From: DASZQY01 sp963843565
Lineage (GTDB): Bacteria > Pseudomonadota > Alphaproteobacteria > Rhizobiales > Kaistiaceae
Reading direction: 5' to 3'
DNA length: 64,000 nt
Assembly (NCBI GenBank): GCA_963843565.1
Contig: CAWJKY010000003.1
Span: forward strand, 1,736,001 to 1,800,000
Positions 8,914 to 19,431 of the stretch are shown here, one piece after another (the stretch's first letter is position 1; every line of letters begins with the position of its first letter). A program made the position numbers and the translations under genes. Under the pieces are notes generated by a model. That model saw nothing but the letters and a program-made list of their open reading frames with translations, was not told the origin of the DNA and searched no databases.

Positions 8914-9678
8914 TCAGTCGAGAAAGCCGAGGCTCGCCACGGTGCTTCCCGACGGCTGGTATTCGAGCCCGACACGGCCGCGGTAGCCGTTGGCGCGGAG
9001 CCACACCAGCGCCTCGCGCCAGCGCATAGTACCGGTGCCGGGTTCGTGGCGGCCGGGATCGTCGGCAAGATGGACATGGACCAGGCGATCGACGCGGCCG
9101 GCAAGCACCTCTTCCGGGCGCTCGCCCATGACGGTCGAATGATAGAGATCGTAGAGCAGGCGGACTTCCGGGCGCGCGACCTCGTCGACGATATCGAGGG
9201 CCTCGGGCGTCAGCGGCAGGAAGGTGTCGGGGCGCTCGCCGGTGTTGATCGGCTCGACGGCCAGAACGACGCCGCTGCCCTTCAGGACATCGGCGGCACG
9301 CTTCAAGCCGGCGACCACGGCGGCGCGCTGGCGGGGGCGCGGCACGCGGGGGATGGTATTGCCGACCACGAACAGAAGGATCGACGCGCCGAGGCACACG
9401 GCGCGATCGCGCGAGGCGGCGAGACCGGCGAGAAACGTCTCGTGATTGGCGGGATCGGTGATGTCGACGCCGGGCTCGGCGACAAAGCCGGTGACCGACA
9501 CGCCGGCGGCCTTAGCCGCGGTGGCGATCGCGTCGAGGTCCTTGTCGGTCGCCGACCAGAACTCGACGGTGGGGAAACCGGCGGCGCCGGCGAGGCGAAT
9601 GCGCTCGGCGTAGTCGGCCGCTTCCAGCACGAACAGCATCTCGACGCAGGCGGAGTAGTCGTTGAGCTTGGCGGTCAC
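8914..9678 (-). CDS. Hydroxypyruvate isomerase-like TIM-barrel protein
   Basis: The frame starts at GTG 9678 and encodes 254 residues of the xylose-isomerase-like TIM barrel. Likely metal or substrate residues fall at barrel strand ends: VEFWSATDKD early, AVEPINTGERP in the middle, LLYDLYHSTVMGE, HVHLADDPGRHEPG and GLEYQPSG at the C terminus. This pattern matches Hyi/OtnI enzymes that interconvert hydroxypyruvate and tartronate semialdehyde. Glyoxylate-pathway partners are absent, so the substrate is inferred. A 34-codon remnant of a close relative lies at 11135-11239. Confidence 0.82.
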   Translation of the reverse strand: MTAKLNDYSACVEMLFVLEAADYAERIRLAGAAGFPTVEFWSATDKDLDAIATAAKAAGVSVTGFVAEPGVDITDPANHETFLAGLAASRDRAVCLGASILLFVVGNTIPRVPRPRQRAAVVAGLKRAADVLKGSGVVLAVEPINTGERPDTFLPLTPEALDIVDEVARPEVRLLYDLYHSTVMGERPEEVLAGRVDRLVHVHLADDPGRHEPGTGTMRWREALVWLRANGYRGRVGLEYQPSGSTVASLGFLD

Positions 9679-9783
9679 GCGGGGGGTCCTATCGTCGGCA
9701 ATCGGTGCGATTCATTGTAGGCCGATGCTGCTCAAATTTGCGGGTAAACGCTGCGCCCTCGCGCAAGAGGTGGCGCTGGAAGA

Positions 9784-10704
9784 TCAGACCGGTGTTGCCA
9801 TTCTCTCGATGTACCGACGGGTTTCGGCGGCTTCGCTGCGCAGCCACGTGACAAACCTCTGAACCTGCGGTCGCCTTTCGACATCGTGGCGAAGCTTCAG
9901 CCGATAGGGATGCGGGGCAAGGAGGTGCTCCGACATCGGGAAGGGATTGACCATCCGCCCGTTTTCCAGGTCGGCCTGAACCAGCGACAGCCCGAGCACC
10001 AGGAACCCCACGTGTTCGCGCACCGCCTCGAGCGCCACGCCCGTCTGCTGATAGTGGATGCCGCGATCGAGGCCGCTCTCGCGATGCCCGAATTTGCCAA
10101 GCCACTCTGCCCAGCCGGGCGGGCCTCCCTCCTCCAGTTGGGCCTTCAGGTGCATGAGCGGCATCCCCTCCAGCTGCCGGTCAGGCGCCTTGTCGGCGAT
10201 GCGCGGCAGGTTGTCCGGACCCGTCAGTGGCAGGAAGACGTCGGTGAACAGGGGCTCGTCCGGGCCATCGTCGCAGGTGACGCGGACATCGGGCGCGCCA
10301 AGCCGGAGCGGCACGTCGCCGGTGCCGTTGATGCAGAACAGGATGTTGGGATGGGCCGCGCGAAACAACCGCAGACGTGGCTCCAGCCAGAACTCGGCCC
10401 AGTCCGCGTCAGCCACGATCTGAATTTCGCTGACGCGCTGGAAGTCCAGCGCCTCCGTCACGCGGTCGAGCGCGGCGAATGCCGCCTGCAAATCGCCGAG
10501 TGCGCTGCTCAGTTCCGGCGTTGGCATCAGCCCGGACCGCCCGCGCATCAGAAGGTTGGCCCCGAGGAAGTCCTCAAGCGCCCGAATGCGCTGTCCAACC
10601 GCCGCCGGTGTTATGGCCAGTCGTTCCGCTGCCGCCTTGAGCGAACCCAGCCGGATCGCCAGTTCAAGCGCCTGCAGGGACTTCAGGTGGCTGGCAGCCG
10701 TCAT
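9784..10704 (-). CDS. LysR-family transcriptional regulator (GcvA-like)
   Basis: The 306-residue product has an N-terminal winged helix-turn-helix (SLQALELAIRLGSLKAAAER, then ITPAAVGQRIRALED) and a C-terminal two-lobed effector domain. The helix-turn-helix wording and the GcvA-like LFTDVFLPL segment place it with GcvA-like regulators. It is divergent from the DUF4242 gene at 10854, and the shared 149-bp gap holds three related half-sites, one overlapping its own start codon. Regulation of itself and of the DUF4242 gene is therefore likely. The effector is unknown. Confidence 0.88.
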   Translation of the reverse strand: MTAASHLKSLQALELAIRLGSLKAAAERLAITPAAVGQRIRALEDFLGANLLMRGRSGLMPTPELSSALGDLQAAFAALDRVTEALDFQRVSEIQIVADADWAEFWLEPRLRLFRAAHPNILFCINGTGDVPLRLGAPDVRVTCDDGPDEPLFTDVFLPLTGPDNLPRIADKAPDRQLEGMPLMHLKAQLEEGGPPGWAEWLGKFGHRESGLDRGIHYQQTGVALEAVREHVGFLVLGLSLVQADLENGRMVNPFPMSEHLLAPHPYRLKLRHDVERRPQVQRFVTWLRSEAAETRRYIERMATPV

Positions 10705-10754
10705 TTACTAATGATTACCTTTCATCAGCAAAGGGACAAGCGCCATCAGTAAAG
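10704..10754. promoter_or_regulatory. Candidate LysR operator: three related half-sites
   Basis: TTTACTAATG at 10704-10713 is an inverted near-copy of CATCAGCAAA at 10723-10732 and CATCAGTAAA at 10744-10753. The two direct copies begin exactly 21 bp apart, two helical turns, so they lie on one DNA face. The inverted copy touches the start codon of the LysR gene. This arrangement suits a LysR tetramer controlling both divergent genes. It is inferred from pattern only. Confidence 0.5.
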
Positions 10755-10853
10755 CCTGCCTTCGTCACGCAAAAGAAAACAGCGCTTTGAGCCGCGTTTG
10801 CAACGGGACATTGTCGTCGGGCGAAGGCAACCCGACAGCAAGGAGAAGCGAAG

Positions 10854-11129
10854 ATGAAGCGCTATCTAATCGAACGCGAAATCCCCGGGGTCGGCTCGTT
10901 CTCCCTCACCGAACTCTGCGGGGCGGCGCGCGCGTCGAACAAGGCAATCGGGACAATCGGGCCCCGCATTCATTGGCAACATTCCTACGTCGCCGATGAG
11001 AAGACTTACTGCATCTACCTGGCGGAGAGCGAGGAAGACATTCGCAAGCACAGCGAACTGAGCGGGATCCCCGCCTCGAAGATCATCGAGATTTCGCAGA
11101 TCATCGATCCGCTGACTGCGAACAACTGA
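10854..11129 (+). CDS. DUF4242 (SCO4226-type nickel-binding-like) protein, 91 aa
   Basis: AGGAGAAGCGAAG ends directly before the ATG, a good ribosome site. The 91-residue product, with MKRYLIEREIPG at the start, IHWQHSYVADEKTYCIYLA in the middle and ESEEDIRKHSELSG, matches the small DUF4242 fold. One characterised relative in that family binds nickel; whether this one does is not shown. The fold keeps the HWxxSY and YCIY segments typical of the family. It is divergent from, and probably controlled by, the LysR gene. Confidence 0.82.
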   Translation: MKRYLIEREIPGVGSFSLTELCGAARASNKAIGTIGPRIHWQHSYVADEKTYCIYLAESEEDIRKHSELSGIPASKIIEISQIIDPLTANN

Positions 11130-11134
11130 ACGCC

Positions 11135-11239
11135 CTATCTGCCGGCGGCCTTTGCCGCGGCGGCGATCGCGTCGAGGTTCTTGTCGGTGGCCGACCAGAA
11201 CTCGACGGCGACGAAACCCTGTCTCCGGAGCCCGGGCAG
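11135..11239 (-). pseudogene. Remnant of a second hydroxypyruvate-isomerase-like gene
   Basis: Read on the minus strand, 34 codons ending in TAG encode FVAVEFWSATDKNLDAIAAA and AAKAAG, almost the same as FPTVEFWSATDKDLDAIATA in the intact gene at 8914-9678. Only this barrel segment survives; both flanking parts are gone. It lies between the DUF4242 gene and the luciferase-like gene. It is most simply a leftover from a duplication or from recombination between paralogues. Confidence 0.75.
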
Positions 11240-11268
11240 GTTCCCATGCTGGCAGACGAATGATCGCC

Positions 11269-12291
11269 CTAGCGCCAGCCGAGACCGGGAGCCACGTGCG
11301 TCAGGATCGCCTCAATAACGTGGGCGTTGTAGGCGACGCCGAGCTGGCTGGGGACCGTAAGAAGCAGAGTATCAGCCTCGCCAATCGCCTCGTCGGCCGC
11401 CAGTTCCTTCACCAGCACGTCCGGCTCAGCCGCATAGGAGCGGCCGAAGATCGCACGGGTGCTCTCATCGATGAAGCCGATCTGATCGCGCTCCTGCCCG
11501 CTGCGTCCGAAATAGGCGCGGTCGCGATCGTCGACCAGCGCAAAGATCGAGCGTGAGACGGAAACGCGGGGCGCGCGTTTGTGTCCGGCAACCTTCCACG
11601 CCTCGCGATAGGCGCGAATTTGCTCGGCCTGCTGGACGTGAAACGGCTTGCCCGATTCGTCGAACTTCAGCGTGGAGCTCTGCAGGTTCATGCCGAGCTT
11701 GGCCGCCCATTCACCCGTCGCGTTGGTGGCGGAACCCCACCAGATGCGATCTCGCAGGCCCTCCGAATGCGGCTCGGGACGGAGCAGCCCCGGTGGATTG
11801 GGGAACATCGGCCGCGGGCTCGGCTGCGCGAACCCCTCCCCCTTGATCACATCGAGGAAGACCTCGGCATGCCGGCGCGCCATGTCCGCATCCGTTTCTC
11901 CCTCGGCCGGTGCGTAGCCGAAATGTCGCCAGCCATCGATCACCTGCTCCGGTGAGCCCCGGCTGATCCCGAGTTGGAGCCGGCCTCCGGCGATGAGGTC
12001 GGCGGCGCCCGCGTCCTCGGCCATGTACAGCGGGTTCTCGTAGCGCATGTCGATGACGGCGGTGCCGATCTCGATACGCTTCGTGCGCGCGCCAATCGCC
12101 GCCAGCAACGGAAACGGCGACGCAAGCTGACGCGCGAAATGGTGGACGCGGAAGTAGGCGCCGTCGGCACCCAACTCCTCGGCCGCGACCGCGAGGTCGA
12201 TCGACTGAAGCAGCGCGTCGGACGCCGAGCGCGTCCCCGACTGCGGCGATGGGGACCAGTGGCCGAAAGAAAGAAAACCGATCTTCTTCAT
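11269..12291 (-). CDS. LLM-class (luciferase-like) flavin-dependent monooxygenase
   Basis: The 340-residue protein carries luciferase-like barrel motifs: GFLSFGHWSP at the N terminus, GADGAYFRVHHFARQ at about residues 40-54, KRIEIGTAVIDMRYENP, LIAGGRLQLGISRGSPEQV and IWWGSATNATGEWAA. These enzymes use FMNH2 or F420 to oxidise small organic substrates; the substrate here is unknown. The gene lies just outside the left attachment site of the genomic island, 118 bp from it, so its promoter region borders the island. Confidence 0.85.
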   Translation of the reverse strand: MKKIGFLSFGHWSPSPQSGTRSASDALLQSIDLAVAAEELGADGAYFRVHHFARQLASPFPLLAAIGARTKRIEIGTAVIDMRYENPLYMAEDAGAADLIAGGRLQLGISRGSPEQVIDGWRHFGYAPAEGETDADMARRHAEVFLDVIKGEGFAQPSPRPMFPNPPGLLRPEPHSEGLRDRIWWGSATNATGEWAAKLGMNLQSSTLKFDESGKPFHVQQAEQIRAYREAWKVAGHKRAPRVSVSRSIFALVDDRDRAYFGRSGQERDQIGFIDESTRAIFGRSYAAEPDVLVKELAADEAIGEADTLLLTVPSQLGVAYNAHVIEAILTHVAPGLGWR

Positions 12292-12409
12292 GGAGGCGAC
12301 CTCAAGCGCGGGGCGTCACAGCCGGGCGGCCTCAGAGGCAGGGCGCGAGCTTCAGCGAAGCGGCGATGTCTGCCGGTTCGAACGGTGTGGCGGTCTCGAT
12401 CTATTGAAA

Positions 12410-12462
12410 TCATTGGCGCGCCCGGAGAGATTCGAACTCCCGACCCTCAGATTCGTAGTCTG
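12410..12462 (-). repeat. Left attachment site: 53-bp copy of the tRNA-Arg 3' end
   Basis: These 53 bases equal 29940-29992. They comprise the CCA end, acceptor strand, T arm, variable loop and 3' anticodon side with the ACG loop of the tRNA-Arg(ACG) gene at 29944-30020. Beyond 12462 the sequence diverges and the D arm and 5' acceptor strand are missing, so this is not a tRNA gene but the attachment duplicate left by site-specific integration. Confidence 0.92.
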
Positions 12463-12604
12463 GGTGCTCATCCCGCCTTTGGTACCCGCCTCCGGCCGAA
12501 AGTACCCATTTGCAAGACGTAGCGGCGACAGACCTTCGCTGCAACCCTTCCAAGTTCGCTCTGATATGGTAGCTAATTGGTTGCTAGCTGCACAGGAGCC
12601 GATC

Positions 12605-13855
12605 ATGGCTGAAAGGGCGAGGAACCGCGTCCGCCTCACCAAGGCCGTGGTCGATAGGCTGAATCCCGGAGACATCCGCTGGGACAGCGATGTGCGTGGC
12701 TTCGGTGTGCGGTGTCAGCGCCTAGCCAAGAACTACGTCGTCAAGACGCGCGTGAACGGGCAGCAGCGGTGGTTCACTATCGGCGAGCACGGTTCGCCGT
12801 GGACACCGGACGCCGCGCGCAAGGAGGCGATGCGCGTCCTGACGGACATTCACAAAGGGCTCGATCTTGCGGCGCTTCGCTCAGGCCAGCGGGTGCCTCC
12901 CACGATGGCAGAGCTGTGCGAGCGGTACCTCCAGGAGCACGCCGCCCAGCACAAAAAGGCGTCCAGCGCATCAGAGGACAAGCGAAACATCGACAACCAC
13001 GTGGTTCCGCTCCTCGGTTCGCGGCGCGTGTCGGAGATCACCCGATCCGATATCGATGCCTTCAAGAGAGCTGTCCGAGACGGCAGGTCGGCAGGGAAAG
13101 CCGGAAAGGGCCCGCGCAGCGGTTATCGCGGCGGGGCGGTCGTCTCGGGCGGCCCCGGGGTTGCCAATCGCTGTCTCGCATTGCTGTCGAAGATGTTCAA
13201 TCTCGCTGAGCGATGGGGGATGCGCCCCGATGGGTCAAACCCGGTCCGCCATGTTGAGAAGTACAAAGAGAACAGGGTCGAGCGGTACCTGGCAGAGCAG
13301 GAACTCGACCGGCTCGCCGCTGTCCTCGCGGAGTCCGAGAAATCACGCGCGGAGAGCCCATTCGTCCTTGCGGCGATCCGGTTGCTCATGTTCACCGGCG
13401 CGCGTCTCGGCGAAATTCTCACGCTACGGTGGGACTACGTCGATCTGGATCGTTCGATGATCAATCTTCCCGACAGCAAGACGGGCAAGAAGCCCATCTA
13501 TCTGAACACCCTTGCCATTGATGTGCTGACTTCGCTCCCGCGCATTGATGCCAACCCGCACGTCATCGTTGGCAACAGGTCCGGTGGCCACCTTGTCAAC
13601 ATCACTAAGCCGTGGCACCGCGTCCGCAAGGCTGCGGCGATCGAAGACGTTCGTATTCATGATCTCAGACACAGCTTCGCTAGCATCGCCGTTTCGGGCG
13701 GCCTGACGCTTCCGCTGATCGGCAAGCTTCTCGGTCACAAGAAATCGACCACGACCGAAAGGTACGCTCACTTGGCCGACGATCCGGTTCGGGCGGCCAA
13801 TGAGGAAATCGCGCAACTGATCGGCAAGGCGTTCCGGCGCAAAGCAGCCGGATAA
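12605..13855 (+). CDS. int: Tyrosine-type site-specific integrase
   Basis: The ATG at 12605 gives a 416-residue integrase. The N-terminal part (DSDVRGFGVRCQ) is an arm-binding DUF4102-like domain, followed by a core-binding SAM-like domain from about residue 100. The catalytic domain shows R267 (TGARLGE), K292 (SKTGKK), H352 and R355 (HDLRHSFAS), H378 (GHKK) and the nucleophile Y387 (ERYAHL), so it should be active. It lies 142 bp inside the left attachment site. That places it at the end distant from the intact tRNA gene, the reverse of the commonest layout. Confidence 0.93.
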   Translation: MAERARNRVRLTKAVVDRLNPGDIRWDSDVRGFGVRCQRLAKNYVVKTRVNGQQRWFTIGEHGSPWTPDAARKEAMRVLTDIHKGLDLAALRSGQRVPPTMAELCERYLQEHAAQHKKASSASEDKRNIDNHVVPLLGSRRVSEITRSDIDAFKRAVRDGRSAGKAGKGPRSGYRGGAVVSGGPGVANRCLALLSKMFNLAERWGMRPDGSNPVRHVEKYKENRVERYLAEQELDRLAAVLAESEKSRAESPFVLAAIRLLMFTGARLGEILTLRWDYVDLDRSMINLPDSKTGKKPIYLNTLAIDVLTSLPRIDANPHVIVGNRSGGHLVNITKPWHRVRKAAAIEDVRIHDLRHSFASIAVSGGLTLPLIGKLLGHKKSTTTERYAHLADDPVRAANEEIAQLIGKAFRRKAAG

Positions 13856-14247
13856 TCTAGGCTGACCAAGGTCAGCATGAGGCCACGGGCCGGAAGCGTT
13901 ACAGCAACGGCACCGTCTGAAGGTGGTTGTCGGTTGCTGCGTGGTAGAAGCAACCGATCAAGCTGGCGACTAAAGGCCGTGCGCCTGCCGCACGGCGAGC
14001 GCCCGAATACGATCGACGCGCTGATATCGATCGCACCGTAGGCAGCGCGATTAGCCATCCTCTTGCTAGGATGGACAGTCTCTGTGCTCACACAGGGGGG
14101 GGTCGAAATTGAACGCCGATCCCCTCGTCTAGGGGGTCACATTTGCACGCCGAATGACAGGTCACGGTTGCGAAGCTCTATTTGCCCCTTGGGGGAAGGC
14201 CCTTCCTTTCACGCAAGGCATATGGCCTTGTGCACGACAGCCGGCAG
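13856..14247. other. Non-coding stretch after the integrase gene
   Basis: No convincing gene is visible. It begins with a perfect palindrome, GCTGACC-AA-GGTCAGC at 13861-13876, six bases after the integrase stop; this could end transcription but has no T run. It then contains the IS21-like terminus described separately at 14093-14159. Confidence 0.5.
14093..14159. mobile_element. Solo terminus resembling an IS21-family end
   Basis: Two imperfect copies of the pattern GGGGTC-A/T-rich-ACGCCGA stand in tandem (GGGGTCGAAATTGAACGCCG, and GGGGGTCACATTTGCACGCC followed by GAATGACA), the second ending in the terminal CA dinucleotide. Multiple ends of this form, read inward as TGTCATTCGGCGTG, are typical of IS21-type elements. 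No istA or istB gene remains nearby, so this is at most a leftover end. The assignment rests on pattern memory and needs a database check. Confidence 0.4.
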
Positions 14248-14457
14248 ATGGGCACGGTTGACCGGCTCTCCTACCGAGTCAACCGGATCGCCAATCAATT
14301 GGGAGCGCCAGACAGCGGCTTTGTCGATCCTCCAGGCAGACCGCCCGGAATGCGCCAGCAAACTTATAGTCGGCTTGTTGCGCGCTGGTGCGTCGCGCGC
14401 GATAGGTACTGGGACGCCCTGGATGGGCGGCTGTTGCGACTGATCGGCTACCCTTGA
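14248..14457 (+). pseudogene. Doubtful short reading frame, possibly a gene remnant, 69 aa
   Basis: From the ATG at 14248 the frame encodes a basic 69-residue peptide with RPPGMRQQTYSRLVARW. The pattern RPxGMxxxTYxRL recurs in uncharacterised proteins of rhizobial mobile DNA, but I cannot place it in a named family. It lies beside the IS21-like end and has no clear ribosome site. It is either a truncated relative or chance. Confidence 0.3.
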
Positions 14458-14633
14458 CCTCACGGGTCTAGAGCCGATTGATTTCGGTAAAACTAGGGCC
14501 GACCAAATGAAGATCAGTTCTGAGGCTCAGGGGACGTAATGGCGGAAACGCGGGAACAGAAAGCGCGGCGGAGATCGACGCTGATCCCGTCGACTAGACA
14601 AGCGTGGCGACATAGTTCGAATAATTTTGACCC

Positions 14634-15290
14634 ATGGGCCTGATCAAATCAAAGAAACGCGTCGCCGATCATGGGGAAGTGTTCACTCCTCCGTGGATGG
14701 TCGAGGCGATGCTCAACCTCGTCAAGGACGAGACCGAGCGCATTGACTCGCGCTTCCTGGAGCCAGCATGCGGCAGCGGGAACTTCCTGGTCCGGGTTCT
14801 TCAGCAGAAGCTCGCCGCCGTCGAAATCAAGTTCGGGAAGTCCGATTTCGAGAAGCGGCACTATGCGCTGCTCGCGTTGATGTGCATCTACGGCATCGAG
14901 CTGCTGGCGGACAACATCGCCGAGTGTCGCGCGAACTTGCTCGAAATTTTCGCCGACTATCTGAACCTGAATAAATCGGACGACCTGTACCGCGCCGCGT
15001 CCTACGTGCTGTCGCAGAACCTCGTGCACGGCGACGCGCTGACGATGCGCACGCATGACGGCAATCCGACCGCGTTCGCCGAATGGGGCTACCTCGGCAA
15101 AGGCAAGTTCCAGAGGCGCGACTTCCGCCTCGACGTTCTCACCGGGTCATCGGCTTTCAGCGCGGAGGGTTCGCTCTTTGCTCATCTGGGCAAGCACGAA
15201 ATCTTCACGCCGACCAAGACCTACCCGCCGATGACGGTGAGCGAACTGGCCAGCGCCGCGCGCGGAGGCACACCGAAGGAGGCCGCATGA
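14634..15290 (+). CDS. Adenine DNA methyltransferase-like subunit carrying SAM motif I, 218 aa
   Basis: The product has the N-6 adenine methylase opening (HGEVFTPPWMVEAMLNLV) and an intact SAM-binding motif I (FLEPACGSGNFLV, residues 41-53), then YGIELLADNIAECRANLLEI typical of the same fold. The catalytic NPPY motif is absent. The protein ends at residue 218 with its stop overlapping the ATG of the next gene (ATGA at 15287-15290), and that next gene carries NPPY. The two probably act as halves of one methyltransferase. No clear ribosome site precedes the ATG at 14634. Confidence 0.8.
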   Translation: MGLIKSKKRVADHGEVFTPPWMVEAMLNLVKDETERIDSRFLEPACGSGNFLVRVLQQKLAAVEIKFGKSDFEKRHYALLALMCIYGIELLADNIAECRANLLEIFADYLNLNKSDDLYRAASYVLSQNLVHGDALTMRTHDGNPTAFAEWGYLGKGKFQRRDFRLDVLTGSSAFSAEGSLFAHLGKHEIFTPTKTYPPMTVSELASAARGGTPKEAA

Positions 15291-16884
15291 ACACGCAGGG
15301 TGGATTTGCGCTGCGTGGGCGCAACCCAGATGTGCTCACGTGCATCGCCAACCTCTCGAACGACGAGGTGTTCACGCCGCCCGAGTTTGCGAACCGGATG
15401 CTGGACACGCTGGCCGAGGGGTGGGCGGCAGACAACAATGGCGCGAATCTCTGGGCGGACAAGCGGGTGAAGTTTCTGGACCCGTGCACGAAGTCGGGCG
15501 TGTTCCTGCGCGAGATCACGAGCCACCTCACCAAGGGGCTTGCCGACGAGATTCCGGACCTTGAGGAGCGCGTCAATCACATCCTGACGAAGCAGGTGTT
15601 CGGCATCGGAACCACGTACCTCACCAGCCTGTTGGCACGGCGCAGCGTGTATTGCTCGAAGCACGCCCAAGGCACGCACTCGATTGCCAAGGACTTCGAC
15701 AGCGACGCCGGCAATATCTGGTTCGAACGCATCGAGCACACGTGGGTGGACGGTAAATGCACGTACTGCGGAGCGCTCGCGAGGGACTATGATCGTGGTG
15801 AGGGGCTCGAAACGCACGCCTACGCGTTCATTCACGCCGGCAGCGTGAAGACGCGAGTGGGCGAGATATTTGGAGGCCAAATGCAGTTCGACGTGGTCGT
15901 TGGCAACCCACCTTACCAGCTCGGCAAAGTGGCGGCGACGCGGTCGGCGGGTTCGCGATGCCGATCTACCAGAAGTTCGTCCAAGCAGCCAAAAGTCTTG
16001 ATCCGAAGCACATCGTCATGGTGACGCCATCACGATGGTTCGCAGGCGGGCGCGGGCTGGACGAGTACCGCAGTAAAATGCTTGCCGACAAGCGGATACG
16101 CGCGCTTGTGGATTTCCCTGATGCGGCGGAGGCATTCCCTGGAACCCAAATCAAGGGTGGAGTTTCCTACTTCCTCTGGGACAATTCGTGGAATGACGCC
16201 TGCGAGGTCACGACGATCTACGGCGGTAAGCCGACTTCACCGCCGATGAAGCGATATTTGGGCGCCTACGATATTGTGGTTCGCCGCAACGAAGCGGTGT
16301 CGATCCTGGAAAAAGTGCTCAAGGTCAACGCCAAGGATGGCTTTGGAAACTTGTCCGCGAAGGTCTCGGCAATCCAGCCGTTCAGCATCCGCACCAACTT
16401 CCGAGGTGCGGAGACGCCAAAGGGAATGAAGAAATCGGTTCGCCTCATCGGGAACGGCGGCGAGACCTTCATAGAGCGCTCCGATGTTCCCAGGAACGAT
16501 GCTTGGATCGACGAGTGGAAAGTATTGCTCGGTCGCGCCTACGGCGCGGGTGACGCATTTCCGCACCAGATATACAACCGCCCAATCATCGCAGCCCCGG
16601 GAACCGCCTGCACTGAAACTTACCTCGTGATCAGTCGCTTTAAGAACGAGGCTCAGGCGAAGCGCTTCGCGGGTTACCTACGGACTCGGCTCGTCCGATT
16701 CCTCGTGTCGTTGAGGAAGAACACCCAGGACATCTACAATGAGCGCTTCCAGTTCGTGCCTGATCTTCCGATGGGCAGCGATGTGACCGATGAGGTTCTC
16801 TACACGAAGTACGGCATCGCGAGGGACGAGATCGCGTTCATCGACAGCATGATTCGACCAATGGGCGGGAAGGTGCTTGAGTAA
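15287..16884 (+). pseudogene. Eco57I-like methylase subunit with NPPY, broken by one frameshift
   Basis: The frame starts at ATG 15287 behind GAAGGAGG and shows VFTPPEFANRMLDTL, a weakened motif I (DPCTKSG, residues 65-71), a Cys/His cluster (C158, C161, then H177 and H183) and catalytic NPPY at residues 207-210. Just after residue 214 (near 15928) the frame is lost. The expected continuation, GGDAVGGFAMPIYQKFVQAA and onward, runs in another frame from about 15932 to 16884 and includes MVTPSRWFAGGRGL. One inserted base restores a protein of about 530 residues. It is either a true mutation or a base error. Confidence 0.85.
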
Positions 16885-16889
16885 GACCA

Positions 16890-19379
<2,490 letters not shown>

Positions 19380-19431
19380 AGTGCGGTGATCCCGCATTCA
19401 CGGGGTTTTGATCCGATTGGGGGAGGGCGAC

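Noticed and set aside
12410..12486. A second tRNA-Arg gene at the left end of the island
   Set aside because: Only 53 bases match; the D arm and 5' acceptor strand are missing, so it cannot fold and is an attachment duplicate.
12290..12604. A longer integrase starting at 12290
   Set aside because: The extension would run through the attachment site and the tRNA fragment, and the family domain begins just after the ATG at 12605.
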